DNA of 12,415 nucleotides. Origin: DASYAN01 sp036501345 (GTDB lineage Bacteria; Chloroflexota; Ktedonobacteria; Ktedonobacterales; Ktedonobacteraceae). A program made the position numbers and the translations under genes. Position 1 is the first letter of the stretch; each line of letters begins with the position of its first letter. Shown piece by piece: positions 4,244 through 12,313 of this stretch. The stretch covers positions 1-12,415 of the forward strand of contig DASYAN010000314.1 of the NCBI GenBank assembly GCA_036501345.1. Reading direction: 5' to 3'. The notes below the pieces were generated by a model. That model was not told where the DNA came from. It saw nothing but the letters and a program-made list of their open reading frames with translations, and ran no database searches.

Positions 4244-6733
4244 TTAAACCAATCTCACAACATTCATCATGCGTCCGTTCACTATTGGCACTCCTTGACG
4301 TGCACGGGGGAAAACTTTGAGCTCGCTTGCCTTGATCACGGTCGCATGCTCACCTTTCTCGCCATTCTCACCAGACCAGGTCACCAGCAGGGTCTCATCT
4401 CTATCGACAAGCATCGTCAGTAGGATGTGATCCTTTTGCTGCAGATCGGTGGAGACGACACCAGCGGTCGCCCGTCCTTTCTGTGGATACTCACTGATGA
4501 GAACTTTCTTGGCCTGCCCGCTCGGCGTGACAATGAGCAAGCTGGTCAGATCCCTGGCTTTGTCTTGTTCACCGTCCAGATAAGAGGCACTGACCACCGT
4601 CGACTGCTTGCCCAGAGCCATCGCAGCCACGCCCTGACCAACACGGCCTTGAGCACGCAACTGCTCATCGCTAAAGCGCAGCGTCTGAGCATTCTCAGCG
4701 GTCACAAAGTATTCTCCACGACCTTGGCTGATCAGTGCCGTCACAATCCTATCGCCATTGGCAAGTTTCATATCCGGTGCACCATCCACATCAATAGTCT
4801 TATACTCGCTCAGTGGCGATTTCTTGACCTTGCCATAGGCACTAAAGGCCACCAGATAGCGATCCTCATCATAGGCATCAACGGGCAAAATGGTCACCAC
4901 TTCCTCGTTAGCAGCAAGCCCAAGCAGGCTACGCACTGGTTCCCCTTTTGTCGAGCGCTTCCCCTCAGGAATACGATGGACTGCAATCTGGCAGACACGG
5001 CCAGTGGAACAGACGCACAGTAGGTAATCCTGCGAGGTGGTAGCAATCAGCTGACGCAGTTGTTCATCCCCACGCACAGGTATGTAATCAGTATTGCCAT
5101 TTTTCCCTTTGGGCTTGAAAGTCTCTGACGAGAGAGCTTTGAGGGTTCCGTTGCGCGTAAAGGCAACTACCAGCGGCTCTCGCTCATGCAGGCGAGCTAC
5201 CTCTTCGATCGGTGCATGAAGCTGTCCGTCTACGTCAATAGTGGTTCGCCGCTCATCACCGAATTGTTTAATCAACTGCTGCATCTCTTTTTTCAAGAGC
5301 GAGGTTAGTTCCTTCTCATCGGATAAGAGACGCTCTAATTCACTGATACGAGTCCGTAGTTCTTCTTTTTCTTTGGCATATTTTCCGGCATCGAGGCGTG
5401 TGACCTGGGCTAGCGTCATAGAGGCAATGACGTCGGATTGAATGGGCGTCAAGTTATAAAGGGTCTCAATCTCTTTGCGAGCGGCGGCACGGTCCTCTGC
5501 CTGCTGAAAAATCCTCACGATCTGCTCGGCATGAGCCGCACCGATAATCAAACCCTCAACGACATGTAGACGCTCACGCGCCTTGCGCAGATCAAACTCT
5601 GAACGCCGTGTCAAGACATCAATTTGGTGTTTATTCCAGTAGTTGAGCAGTTCAAGCATCCCCACCTGCTTTGGCTGGCGAGCCGACTGCATCGGTGAAC
5701 CAAACAGGAAGACCATCTGGAAAGAGAGCGCAACTTGCAAATCCGTTTCACGGAAGAGCTGAGAGAGTACTTCGGCGGCATCGGCATCCTTGCGCAGGTC
5801 TAGCACAATACGTGTGCCCTTCTCAGTATCGCTCTCATCGCGTACATCGGGCATCAATCCCTCAAGCTTGCGTGCATTGATGGCCTTCACAATCGAAGTC
5901 TTGACCTTATCGCGCCCAATCGGTGGGATCTGGGTAACGACGAGCGAGCGGCTGCGTGGCGTATCCTCTAAGCGCACCTCGGCACGTACAATGATACGAC
6001 CCTTGCCAGTTGTAAAGTAGTCTTTGATGCCATCAATGCCGACAATACACCCTCCCTGGCTGAAATCTGGCCCCTGGATATAGGTCATCAACTGCTCGAC
6101 ATTCATGTTTGGGCGATCCAACAAAGCAATACAGGCACGCAAGACTTCAACCAGATTGTGGGGGGGAATATTGGTAGAGAGACCCACAGCGATCCCACTT
6201 GATGGGTTAACAACGGGGGGGATGCGACCAGGCAAGTAGTCAGGCTCCACAACTTTCGGATCTTGCTTGTAGGTAGGATGAAGCGGCACGGTCTCACGTT
6301 CCATATCTGCCATGAGCGCTTCAGCTAGAGGAGAGAGCCGCATCTCTGTATAGCGGTAAGCTGCAGGGGCATCCCCATCCTCGCTGCCCATATTCCCCTG
6401 GCCCTCGATCAACGGATAGCGCATAGCAAATGGCTGAGACATACGTACAGCCGCCTCATAGACCGAACTATCCCCATGAGGGTGATAATTGCCCAGGATT
6501 AAGCCCACCACCTCAGCACTTTTCACCGTTGGGCGTGAAGAGAGATAGCGAGCCTGAAGCATACCGGCCAGGATACGGCGTTGCACTGGCTTCAAACCAT
6601 CGCGAGCATCAGGTAGGGCACGATCTGTCACAACCGAGAGACCATATGTGGCAAAGGCTCGGGACAGAATAACGGAAAAATCTTCCTGGACAATGCCATT
6701 TTCTACGGTAGTATCTACTGTTGTACGAGCCAT
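4244..6733 (-). CDS. gyrA/parC: Type IIA DNA topoisomerase subunit A (GyrA/ParC family)
   Basis: This 829-residue DNA cleavage-rejoining subunit acts as A2B2 with the B subunit encoded just upstream. The breakage-reunion domain spans roughly residues 25-500. The quinolone-region motif HPHGDSSVYE is at 84-93, with Ser89 at the E. coli GyrA Ser83 position and Glu93 at the Asp87 position, as in ParC. The active site is Arg127-Tyr128 in AAYRYTE. A tower/coiled-coil segment lies near 400-500, ending in GDERRTTI. The C-terminal beta-pinwheel (about 510-829) shows six blade repeats. The canonical GyrA box (QRRGGKG type) is not found; the equivalent blade-1 loop reads FKPKGKNGNTD. Since that box is needed for active negative supercoiling, a ParC-like relaxing or decatenating enzyme is possible. 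The start lies 6 bp after the B-subunit stop with a weak AGAG Shine-Dalgarno, implying translational coupling. The paralogue is not decided. Confidence 0.95.
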   Translation of the reverse strand: MARTTVDTTVENGIVQEDFSVILSRAFATYGLSVVTDRALPDARDGLKPVQRRILAGMLQARYLSSRPTVKSAEVVGLILGNYHPHGDSSVYEAAVRMSQPFAMRYPLIEGQGNMGSEDGDAPAAYRYTEMRLSPLAEALMADMERETVPLHPTYKQDPKVVEPDYLPGRIPPVVNPSSGIAVGLSTNIPPHNLVEVLRACIALLDRPNMNVEQLMTYIQGPDFSQGGCIVGIDGIKDYFTTGKGRIIVRAEVRLEDTPRSRSLVVTQIPPIGRDKVKTSIVKAINARKLEGLMPDVRDESDTEKGTRIVLDLRKDADAAEVLSQLFRETDLQVALSFQMVFLFGSPMQSARQPKQVGMLELLNYWNKHQIDVLTRRSEFDLRKARERLHVVEGLIIGAAHAEQIVRIFQQAEDRAAARKEIETLYNLTPIQSDVIASMTLAQVTRLDAGKYAKEKEELRTRISELERLLSDEKELTSLLKKEMQQLIKQFGDERRTTIDVDGQLHAPIEEVARLHEREPLVVAFTRNGTLKALSSETFKPKGKNGNTDYIPVRGDEQLRQLIATTSQDYLLCVCSTGRVCQIAVHRIPEGKRSTKGEPVRSLLGLAANEEVVTILPVDAYDEDRYLVAFSAYGKVKKSPLSEYKTIDVDGAPDMKLANGDRIVTALISQGRGEYFVTAENAQTLRFSDEQLRAQGRVGQGVAAMALGKQSTVVSASYLDGEQDKARDLTSLLIVTPSGQAKKVLISEYPQKGRATAGVVSTDLQQKDHILLTMLVDRDETLLVTWSGENGEKGEHATVIKASELKVFPRARQGVPIVNGRMMNVVRLV

Positions 6734-6739
6734 CTTCTC

Positions 6740-8842
6740 TTATACATCCAATTCTTTAATTTTGCGGGAATGTTCAGCCAGAAATGTTCGGCGACGCTCA
6801 GCATTTTTGTCTTCCATCAGTTCAGTAACTAGCTTAGCAGCCAACACTCCATCTTCCAGTGTCACTCGCTTGAGCATACGACGCGCCGGATCAAATGTCG
6901 TATCACGTAATTCCTTGGGATTCATCTCGCCGAGACCTTTGAAGCGCTTGAACTCGAGCCCTTGAGCATCAGGATGCACACTCAAGAACTGTAAGCGAGC
7001 CTCATCATCAAGCAGCCAGGTAACTTTACCCCTATACTTGACTGAGTAGAGAGGCGGACAAGCAATATAGACGTAACCCTGTTCAATCAGCGAACTAAAT
7101 TCCTGATGGAATAGGGTCAGCAAGAGACATTGAATATGCAAACCATCGACATCGGCATCAGTAGCAATGATCACACGACCGAACTTGAGACGACTGATAT
7201 CAAAGGTATCACGCGTTCCTGTACCAAGCACATTAATAATCGTACGGATCTCTTCATTTTCAACAATGCTTTTCAAATCTGCCTTGGCTACATTGAGCGG
7301 CTTCCCTTTGAGTTTGAGAATCGCCTGAAATTCAGAGAAACGCCCTTGACCAGCACTACCACCAGCTGAATCTCCTTCGACGATAAATAGTTCTGCCCGC
7401 GCATTATCATTAGTATTGCAGCGTAAGAACTTTTTGGAGAGCGTTGTATCGATCAGCTCACCATTTTTCTTATTCCCAGCACGCGCAAGCTCTTCCACTA
7501 GTTGAGCCTCGTTCCGTGCCTTCTGCATTTGTTGAATTTTCTTTAGCCATTCTTTGCCAGCATTACTATTTTTCTCAAACCAATCCTTCAGTCCCTCATC
7601 CACCACTGAGCGTACAATCCCTTCGACAGGAGCATTATTTAAGCGATCCTTCGTCTGCCCCTGAAATTGTGGATTTGCCAGCTTAACCGAGATTACAATA
7701 TTCAGCCCTTGCTGAATGACTTCTGGTTTGAAGCCATCTTTCTCTCGATTTTTAATAATATTCAACTTAAGCGCATAATCATTGACCACCTTGGTCAGTG
7801 CAGCCTTACAACCAGTCTCATGCACCCCACCATCGCGAGTACGGACCGCATTGGCATAACTGTACATAGAGACCTTATAGCCTGTGGTTGGCTGGAGTGC
7901 CACTTCCACACGCACATCATCCTTCTCTTTCACAATACCAATCACATGCTTGAACAGCGACGCGCTAGTACCGACCGCCAGATCACGCACATAGTCAGGG
8001 AGGCCATCTCGTGAGTAAAAGACACGCTGGATCTGCTGATTCTCAGTATCATCCCACGCATCCAGGTGAAAGGTGACTCCTCGATTGAGGTAGCTTGCTG
8101 ATTTCAGACGGCTCTCTAGCACTTCTAGCGGATAGTATACATCTGGATCAAAGATCGAGTTATCGTATAACCAGCGCAACTGCGTCCCATGCAACTTGCG
8201 GTCGCACGGTATGATCCGATGAGGAAGAGCAGCACCACGGCTGAACGACTGGGTAAACTGCTGACCATCTTTCCAGATAGTCAATTCCAATGTTTCCGAT
8301 AGTGCATTTATTACTGTGGAGCCAACACCATGCAAACCGCCTGCTGTTTTATACGCTCCCTCAGAAAACTTCCCACCTGAATGTGGCACAGTTAGGATAA
8401 CTGTAGCTGCTGGAAGTAACTCACCTTGATAGAGCATTGGATCAAATGGCATACCACGCCCCTCATCACGAACCGTCACCCAGCCTTCCTGGTCGATATG
8501 AACCCAGACCTGCTTGCCATATCCTGCAACCGCTTCATCGACGGCATTATCAAGCGCCTCCCAGATGAGATGGACCAGACCAGAAGTAGATGTGGAACCA
8601 ATATACATCCCTGGTCGATGCCGAATGGCTGCAATGCCCTCAAGTACTTGAATATCTGCGGCAGAATAGCCATTTTTCTTGGCTCGTGTATTTTGCTTTA
8701 TCTCTGGTTGTTCAGTCTCAGCTATCATTATTTCTTCTGTATGTGTATGTTCACCTATTTCCCTTTTAGCAAAGAGCGAAAGCTGCTCCTGGACTACATT
8801 CGACTCATTATGCGTAGAAAGTGCTTTGGGGGAACGAGACAT
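6740..8842 (-). CDS. gyrB/parE: Type IIA DNA topoisomerase subunit B (GyrB/ParE family)
   Basis: This 700-residue ATPase subunit is the partner of the A subunit downstream. The GHKL ATPase part contains LDN with Asn99, DEGRGMP with Asp126, and GGLHGVG at 168-174. The transducer domain ends with the QTK loop (Lys398). The TOPRIM domain carries EGDSAGGSA (Glu489) and DADVDG (Asp562, Asp564, Asp566), and the C-terminal tail has KRFKGLGEMNP. All expected catalytic residues are present. The conserved fold begins near residue 58 (GYSAADIQVLEG), so there is an unusual polar N-terminal extension of about 57 residues. Met39 is an alternative start. The upstream ATG is favoured because GAGAGG lies 11 nt before it and a strong promoter lies just behind. 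The length and sequence do not separate GyrB from ParE. Confidence 0.95.
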   Translation of the reverse strand: MSRSPKALSTHNESNVVQEQLSLFAKREIGEHTHTEEIMIAETEQPEIKQNTRAKKNGYSAADIQVLEGIAAIRHRPGMYIGSTSTSGLVHLIWEALDNAVDEAVAGYGKQVWVHIDQEGWVTVRDEGRGMPFDPMLYQGELLPAATVILTVPHSGGKFSEGAYKTAGGLHGVGSTVINALSETLELTIWKDGQQFTQSFSRGAALPHRIIPCDRKLHGTQLRWLYDNSIFDPDVYYPLEVLESRLKSASYLNRGVTFHLDAWDDTENQQIQRVFYSRDGLPDYVRDLAVGTSASLFKHVIGIVKEKDDVRVEVALQPTTGYKVSMYSYANAVRTRDGGVHETGCKAALTKVVNDYALKLNIIKNREKDGFKPEVIQQGLNIVISVKLANPQFQGQTKDRLNNAPVEGIVRSVVDEGLKDWFEKNSNAGKEWLKKIQQMQKARNEAQLVEELARAGNKKNGELIDTTLSKKFLRCNTNDNARAELFIVEGDSAGGSAGQGRFSEFQAILKLKGKPLNVAKADLKSIVENEEIRTIINVLGTGTRDTFDISRLKFGRVIIATDADVDGLHIQCLLLTLFHQEFSSLIEQGYVYIACPPLYSVKYRGKVTWLLDDEARLQFLSVHPDAQGLEFKRFKGLGEMNPKELRDTTFDPARRMLKRVTLEDGVLAAKLVTELMEDKNAERRRTFLAEHSRKIKELDV

Positions 8843-8885
8843 CTACTCTTCTACCTCTCTTTTAGAATGCTCTGGTTGCTTCTTC

Positions 8886-8914
8886 AGGATACAGCCTTTA
8901 TTCTCGAGTGTCAA
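8886..8914 (-). promoter_or_regulatory. Near-consensus promoter of the topoisomerase operon
   Basis: On the minus strand, TTGACA (8909-8914) and TATCCT (8886-8891) are separated by exactly 17 bp. Transcription would start near 8879, giving a leader of about 36 nt to the ATG at 8842. No dyad operator is evident around it. Confidence 0.7.
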
Positions 8915-9282
8915 GTCAGTTTTGGACCAAAAGTTCCAATCAAAAGTTGTGTTTTGCCACTGAAGTTTTGCACATGGTTTAGCGTACCCGAGAGTAGCCG
9001 TTTTTATCTATAGCCTTTTCTATCTTTACTGTTCTCCATAAAAAGATAAACCCTTCAAGAGCACTCATGCCTTTTTGGTAACTTGGGCACTTTATTTTCT
9101 TGCTTCTTCATACTCCATTCCATCAGATCCGAGGGGGTATTTGGCAGAGAGGTTTTAAGGGACCCTGAAGTAAATAATCATCCCAACTCACAGGCCGGAG
9201 AAATCTCAGAAGTGGGACAATTTATTTCTCTCAAGTCCCTAAGCAAGCTGCTAGTGGATATTTGCGGCTAGGCCTCAAGATT

Positions 9283-9310
9283 TTGTAAAATGATTATGAC
9301 TTGGTATAAT
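9283..9310 (+). promoter_or_regulatory. Strong extended -10 promoter of the zinc-ribbon gene
   Basis: TATAAT (9305-9310) is a perfect -10 box preceded by TG at the extended -10 position. A TTGTAA -35 box lies at 9283-9288 (spacer 16). The expected start is near 9317, giving a leader of about 69 nt before the ATG at 9386. Confidence 0.7.
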
Positions 9311-9385
9311 GTGGCTCTCGCAATTCAGATAACCAACTCATAGGGCCTGCAATACTAGGACACAGAGAGAAGGGAGCCCTCTATT

Positions 9386-10096
9386 ATGCAGCCGATCACT
9401 GGTCAGTATGAATGTGTGCATAGTTCTGGTGTTGGACTGGACTATTTTACGTCGCGCATTGACCGCCTTATATTACACGCGGATGGACGCTTCAGCTTAA
9501 CAGTACAAAAACGCAGCCGTGTTACTCATGCCGCACACTCGTTGATGGGCGGTGAACAGGTGACTGCAGCTGCTCCAGAAACGCGCTTAGAAGGTAAATA
9601 CATTCGCCAGGACCCTGTTGTTTCATTGCAGTTTGACAATGGAGGCTTAGAAGAGGCCCAACTCTCATCGAATGGCAGTGGTCTGCAGATTGGACCAAAT
9701 TTCTTCACCAAAGTCTCAGACTCGACCATGCTCCCTCCCACTCATCGTCTGAAACAGGATATGGAAGATATTGCTAAAGGCCTAAAAATTGCCAGGACAA
9801 TTGGTGGTATGGCTGCAAAGGCGGCAAAAACCATTCAAGGAACAATGCAATCGACTCAGGGATCAGAGACTGAACAAAGCTCTTCACAATCGCCATCTTC
9901 TGTACAACAGAGCCAGCCAGCGCAAAGCCCCACGCCTCCATCTACACCACAAAATGTGGCACCAAGACCTCAGTCTGCTCCGGGCTTTACTCCCCAGACC
10001 CCATCGACAGGAGCAGTATTGTATTGCGATCAGTGCGGAGCACGCTGCAGTCCCGGCAAGCACTTCTGCAACAATTGCGGCAATCGCCTCACATAA
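9386..10096 (+). CDS. Zinc-ribbon domain-containing protein of unknown function
   Basis: This 236-residue protein has three parts. Residues 1 to about 115 are beta-rich and globular (start MQPITGQYECVHSSG). Residues about 120-150 form an amphipathic, Ala/Lys-rich helix. Residues about 150-207 are a low-complexity Ser/Gln/Pro linker. The last 25 residues are a zinc ribbon with C-x2-C-x10-C-x2-C spacing (CDQCG and CNNCG). Similar short C-terminal ribbons occur in many bacterial proteins, often with membrane or scaffold roles, but the N-terminal domain is not one I recognise. No signal peptide or membrane segment is seen, so a cytosolic location is likely. GGGAG (9372-9376) lies 9 nt before the ATG, and a strong promoter lies at 9283-9310. 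The gene converges on a J-domain gene with only 4 bp between stops. Confidence 0.8.
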   Translation: MQPITGQYECVHSSGVGLDYFTSRIDRLILHADGRFSLTVQKRSRVTHAAHSLMGGEQVTAAAPETRLEGKYIRQDPVVSLQFDNGGLEEAQLSSNGSGLQIGPNFFTKVSDSTMLPPTHRLKQDMEDIAKGLKIARTIGGMAAKAAKTIQGTMQSTQGSETEQSSSQSPSSVQQSQPAQSPTPPSTPQNVAPRPQSAPGFTPQTPSTGAVLYCDQCGARCSPGKHFCNNCGNRLT

Positions 10097-10100
10097 CTGG

Positions 10101-10385
10101 CTATTTTTGCTGCTCTTTCATCAGGAATGCGTATGCAGCGATAATCTTCTGCATCTGTCGCTGATCTCCCCCGCGATCAGGATGATAGCGCTTAGCCAGA
10201 GCACGATAGCGCCGCTTGATTTGTTGCGGAGTCGCTGTCGGCGGAAGACCCAGGACTGCTAGTGCCTGCTGACGTTGCACTAGCGAACGTGCAGGATTAG
10301 CATTGCTCTGCCAGAACGTGCGTATGCTGACACCTAACATATCCCACAGCAGGGACATAAATGACCTTGGTGGTGGTGAACTCAT
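10101..10385 (-). CDS. Small J-domain (DnaJ-like) protein
   Basis: This 94-residue protein consists of a short N-terminal helical segment (about residues 1-38, with a hydrophobic SFMSLLWDMLGVSI part) and a C-terminal J domain (about 39-94). The J domain has ALAVLGL at the start of helix I, QIKRRYRALAKRY for helix II, the invariant HPD tripeptide in YHPDRGGD, and helix III (QMQKIIAAYAFLMK). J-domain proteins stimulate the ATPase of DnaK-type chaperones. It lacks the Gly/Phe, zinc-finger and substrate-binding domains of full DnaJ, so it is a class III-like co-chaperone whose client is set by the N-terminal part. The N-terminal segment may associate with membranes. GGGGAAG precedes the ATG closely. 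The gene converges with the zinc-ribbon gene. Confidence 0.88.
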   Translation of the reverse strand: MSSPPPRSFMSLLWDMLGVSIRTFWQSNANPARSLVQRQQALAVLGLPPTATPQQIKRRYRALAKRYHPDRGGDQRQMQKIIAAYAFLMKEQQK

Positions 10386-10689
10386 CTATCTTCCCCGACA
10401 CGAAATGCAATTTTGTGTGTATTCTAAGCTTGGCTACAATATTGAAGAGTACACATATTTCTAACCGCTTCCATTCTATCATAACTGTAGCTGCCAAGAT
10501 AGGAGGCTGAACAGTAGTTTTCATTATTCTTTAAAATCTGGCTCCTAGCCTCACATAGAGATGAAACCTAGCGGCCAGTTCAGCCGTGAAATGAGTATGT
10601 GACGGCTCACTAGGTCCTGAGAAGGGGTGTTACCCTGGTACTCATAGCATACGATGGACAAAGAAATGCTAGCAATAGAGGTTGTTGCG
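10386..10689 (+). other. Leader region of the YihY-family gene with nested stem-loops
   Basis: This 304-bp region separates the divergent J-domain and YihY genes. Visible structure: CCTAG (10567-10571) pairs with CTAGG (10610-10614), enclosing AGCCGT (10582-10587) paired to ACGGCT (10602-10607). A small GGGT-GTT-ACCC hairpin follows near 10625. I cannot match this to a known riboswitch class. No convincing promoter pair was found on the plus strand. Confidence 0.35.
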
Positions 10690-11940
10690 ATGGCGAAAGA
10701 TCTGCACATGGCAGAAAAATCTGCTGAACATGTAAAAAAATCTGAAATGGTAAAGAAAGCACAGGAGGAGTTTGCTCCTGTGCAGGCATTTTTCACTAAA
10801 TTTAACAATGACTGGTCAATGACATTTGGAGGGGCACTGGCCTATAGCTTGCTTACAGCTGTGGCTCCTATTGTGATAGCACTGATCTCCATTCTAGGAT
10901 TTATCTTGGGGCCAAGCCAGATTCACAAGATTATGCAGGTCGCCACAACAATACTGCCAGCACTATCATCACAGCAGGACGTTATCCAGCATGGACTCAA
11001 TCAACTCTCAAATCAGGCAGGGTTCCTGGCTCTTATCGCTGTTCTGCTTGCACTCTTTGGCGGGTCACGACTCTTTATTGGTCTTGAAGGGTTCCTCGAT
11101 ATTGTGTATCGTGTTCGTCCACGCACTTTCATTCCTCAGAATATCATGGCAATTATCATGATGCTACTATTTATTATTCTCGTTCCAATTATGTTTTTTG
11201 CCGCAACATTACCATCGTTTATTCTTCAATTTGTATCTACCGTTCCAACGCTGAAAATGCTCCCTTTTATCTCCGTACTCATAAATAATCCAGTGACTAC
11301 CTATCTAGTCGGTGCGCTAGGAGGCCTGCTAGCTGCATTTATCTTTTTTATTACTATTTATATTGTTGTACCTAATCAACGAATTAGCTTACGTAATAGT
11401 TGGCTAGGTGCACTTGTCTCAGCGATTGCTCTAGAGCTTTTTATTACCATTGTTTTTCCATTCTACACTGCATACTTTATGAAAAACTATGTTGGGCAAG
11501 CTGGATTTGCCATTGTTCTTCTGGTTTTCTTCTACTACTTTGCAGTTATCCTCATCCTGGGTGCCGAGATCAATGCCTTCTTTCTTGAGAATGTTCGTCC
11601 TCTGCCTAACGATCTTGTAACGTTCGTGAGTACAATGGTGGGCAAGCTCAACCGCGATATTCCTGAGACTGAATTTCCATCGCACATCAATCCTCAGTCT
11701 ACTGATCTGGCAGATAGAGCCCATATTGCCTCAACACGAGAGCGAGAAGAGGAGAATCAACTAGCCAACTCACAGAAGCAAGAACAGATAGTATCAAAAA
11801 CACGTTCCAAATTTGCACGACGCGCTCGTAAAAGCCATACAAAACAGCCAGGAAAACTTCCCACAGCTCTGGGAGTTGTATTAGGGTCAATTCTCACAAT
11901 CGTTATCGAACTGCTCCGACAACGCCAGTGGGGGAAGTAG
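10690..11940 (+). CDS. YihY/virulence factor BrkB family membrane protein
   Basis: This integral membrane protein of 416 residues belongs to the YihY/BrkB family (once misnamed RNase BN; physiological role unclear). With the numbering from this start, hydrophobic segments lie near 50-74, 109-128, 150-178, 204-228, 238-260 and 270-293. A seventh segment near 391-410 follows a highly charged linker of about 90 residues. Family signatures are GGALAYSLLTAVAPIVIAL after the first charged helix, FGGSRLFIGLEGFLDIVYRV, VPNQRISLRNSWLGALVSA and ILGAEINAFF. The start at 10690 is chosen because AGAGG (10677-10681) lies 8 nt upstream. The in-frame ATG at 10654 (12 residues longer) has no ribosome binding site at usable distance. 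The long charged tail with a final membrane segment is longer than in the core family. Confidence 0.9.
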   Translation: MAKDLHMAEKSAEHVKKSEMVKKAQEEFAPVQAFFTKFNNDWSMTFGGALAYSLLTAVAPIVIALISILGFILGPSQIHKIMQVATTILPALSSQQDVIQHGLNQLSNQAGFLALIAVLLALFGGSRLFIGLEGFLDIVYRVRPRTFIPQNIMAIIMMLLFIILVPIMFFAATLPSFILQFVSTVPTLKMLPFISVLINNPVTTYLVGALGGLLAAFIFFITIYIVVPNQRISLRNSWLGALVSAIALELFITIVFPFYTAYFMKNYVGQAGFAIVLLVFFYYFAVILILGAEINAFFLENVRPLPNDLVTFVSTMVGKLNRDIPETEFPSHINPQSTDLADRAHIASTREREEENQLANSQKQEQIVSKTRSKFARRARKSHTKQPGKLPTALGVVLGSILTIVIELLRQRQWGK

Positions 11941-11954
11941 CTGCTGAGCTACTT
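11935..11954 (+). terminator. Hairpin overlapping the YihY-family stop codon
   Basis: AAGTAGCT (11935-11942) pairs with AGCTACTT (11947-11954) in a perfect 8-bp stem closing a GCTG tetraloop. The TAG stop codon lies inside the left arm. The following sequence lacks a T-run, so it is only a terminator candidate. Confidence 0.4.
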
Positions 11955-12313
11955 CGGCTTGAGCCAGAATGATACGGCCTTTCTTTCAGCAAACGAGAGA
12001 CAACCTCTAAGTCATTGAGAGGTCAAATAGCTCCAAGAGCTATACACCCCGTCATTTAGCACTTCCTTGACGGCACCTCAACAGATCTGCTACACTTTGA
12101 CTCAATTAGAGCAAGTTTCATTTCTCAACGGTCAAAGAAGTAGGAATATAGTTCCTAAAAAAGGCAAATTAGTTTTCCAAGTTCAGATTCAAAAGTATTT
12201 CCCCACAAGGGGTACCGAGCATCGAAACGGCGAGCAAAGGGAATATAAGGAGGAGATGCGGCACTCCTGCCAAATCCGTCTGGGATGATGGGTCTCCGCA
12301 TCGCAAGATACTG
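11941..12313 (+). other. Hairpin-rich leader before the sensor-kinase gene
   Basis: This 373-bp gene-free region contains, in order, three short hairpins: ACCTCT/AGAGGT (12003-12023), ATAGCTC-CAA-GAGCTAT (12027-12043) and CCGTCA/TGACGG (12049-12073). A dyad TAGGAA-N5-TTCCTA (12141-12157) follows, then CCCC-ACAA-GGGG (12201-12212), a perfect Shine-Dalgarno AAGGAGG (12247-12253), and a GATGCGG/CCGCATC stem (12255-12261 with 12296-12302). Two overlapping mini-ORFs (12256-12288 and 12285-12314) lead directly into the next gene. Confidence 0.5.
12141..12157. promoter_or_regulatory. Dyad symmetric site, possible operator
   Basis: TAGGAA and TTCCTA form a perfect 6-bp inverted repeat around TATAG. 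The central TATAGT resembles a -10 box, so a repressor bound here could block a promoter for the downstream gene. No matching -35 is clear. Confidence 0.25.

Larger units (their letters stand above)
8843..9385. other. Divergent intergenic region
   Basis: This 543-bp gene-free stretch lies between the topoisomerase operon and the zinc-ribbon gene. It holds a promoter on each strand (8886-8914 minus, 9283-9310 plus). It also holds a 7-bp inverted repeat, TATCTTT (9021-9027) with AAAGATA (9042-9048), and a short GGGAC/GTCCC repeat near 9214-9239. A 62-codon frame at 9083-9271 has no ribosome binding site and no recognisable content. I see no RNA gene or riboswitch class. Confidence 0.6.

Noticed and set aside
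9083..9271. 62-codon frame in the divergent region
   Set aside because: No ribosome binding site or recognisable domain, and it ends just before the zinc-ribbon promoter.
12047..12058. CCCCGTCATTTA shared between 586-597 and 12047-12058
   Set aside because: A 12-mer shared once within 12 kb is expected by chance, and the flanks do not match.
12067..12288. 73-codon frame before the sensor gene
   Set aside because: No ribosome binding site at its start, it crosses several hairpins, and its composition is not protein-like. Only the last 10 codons after AAGGAGG are of interest.
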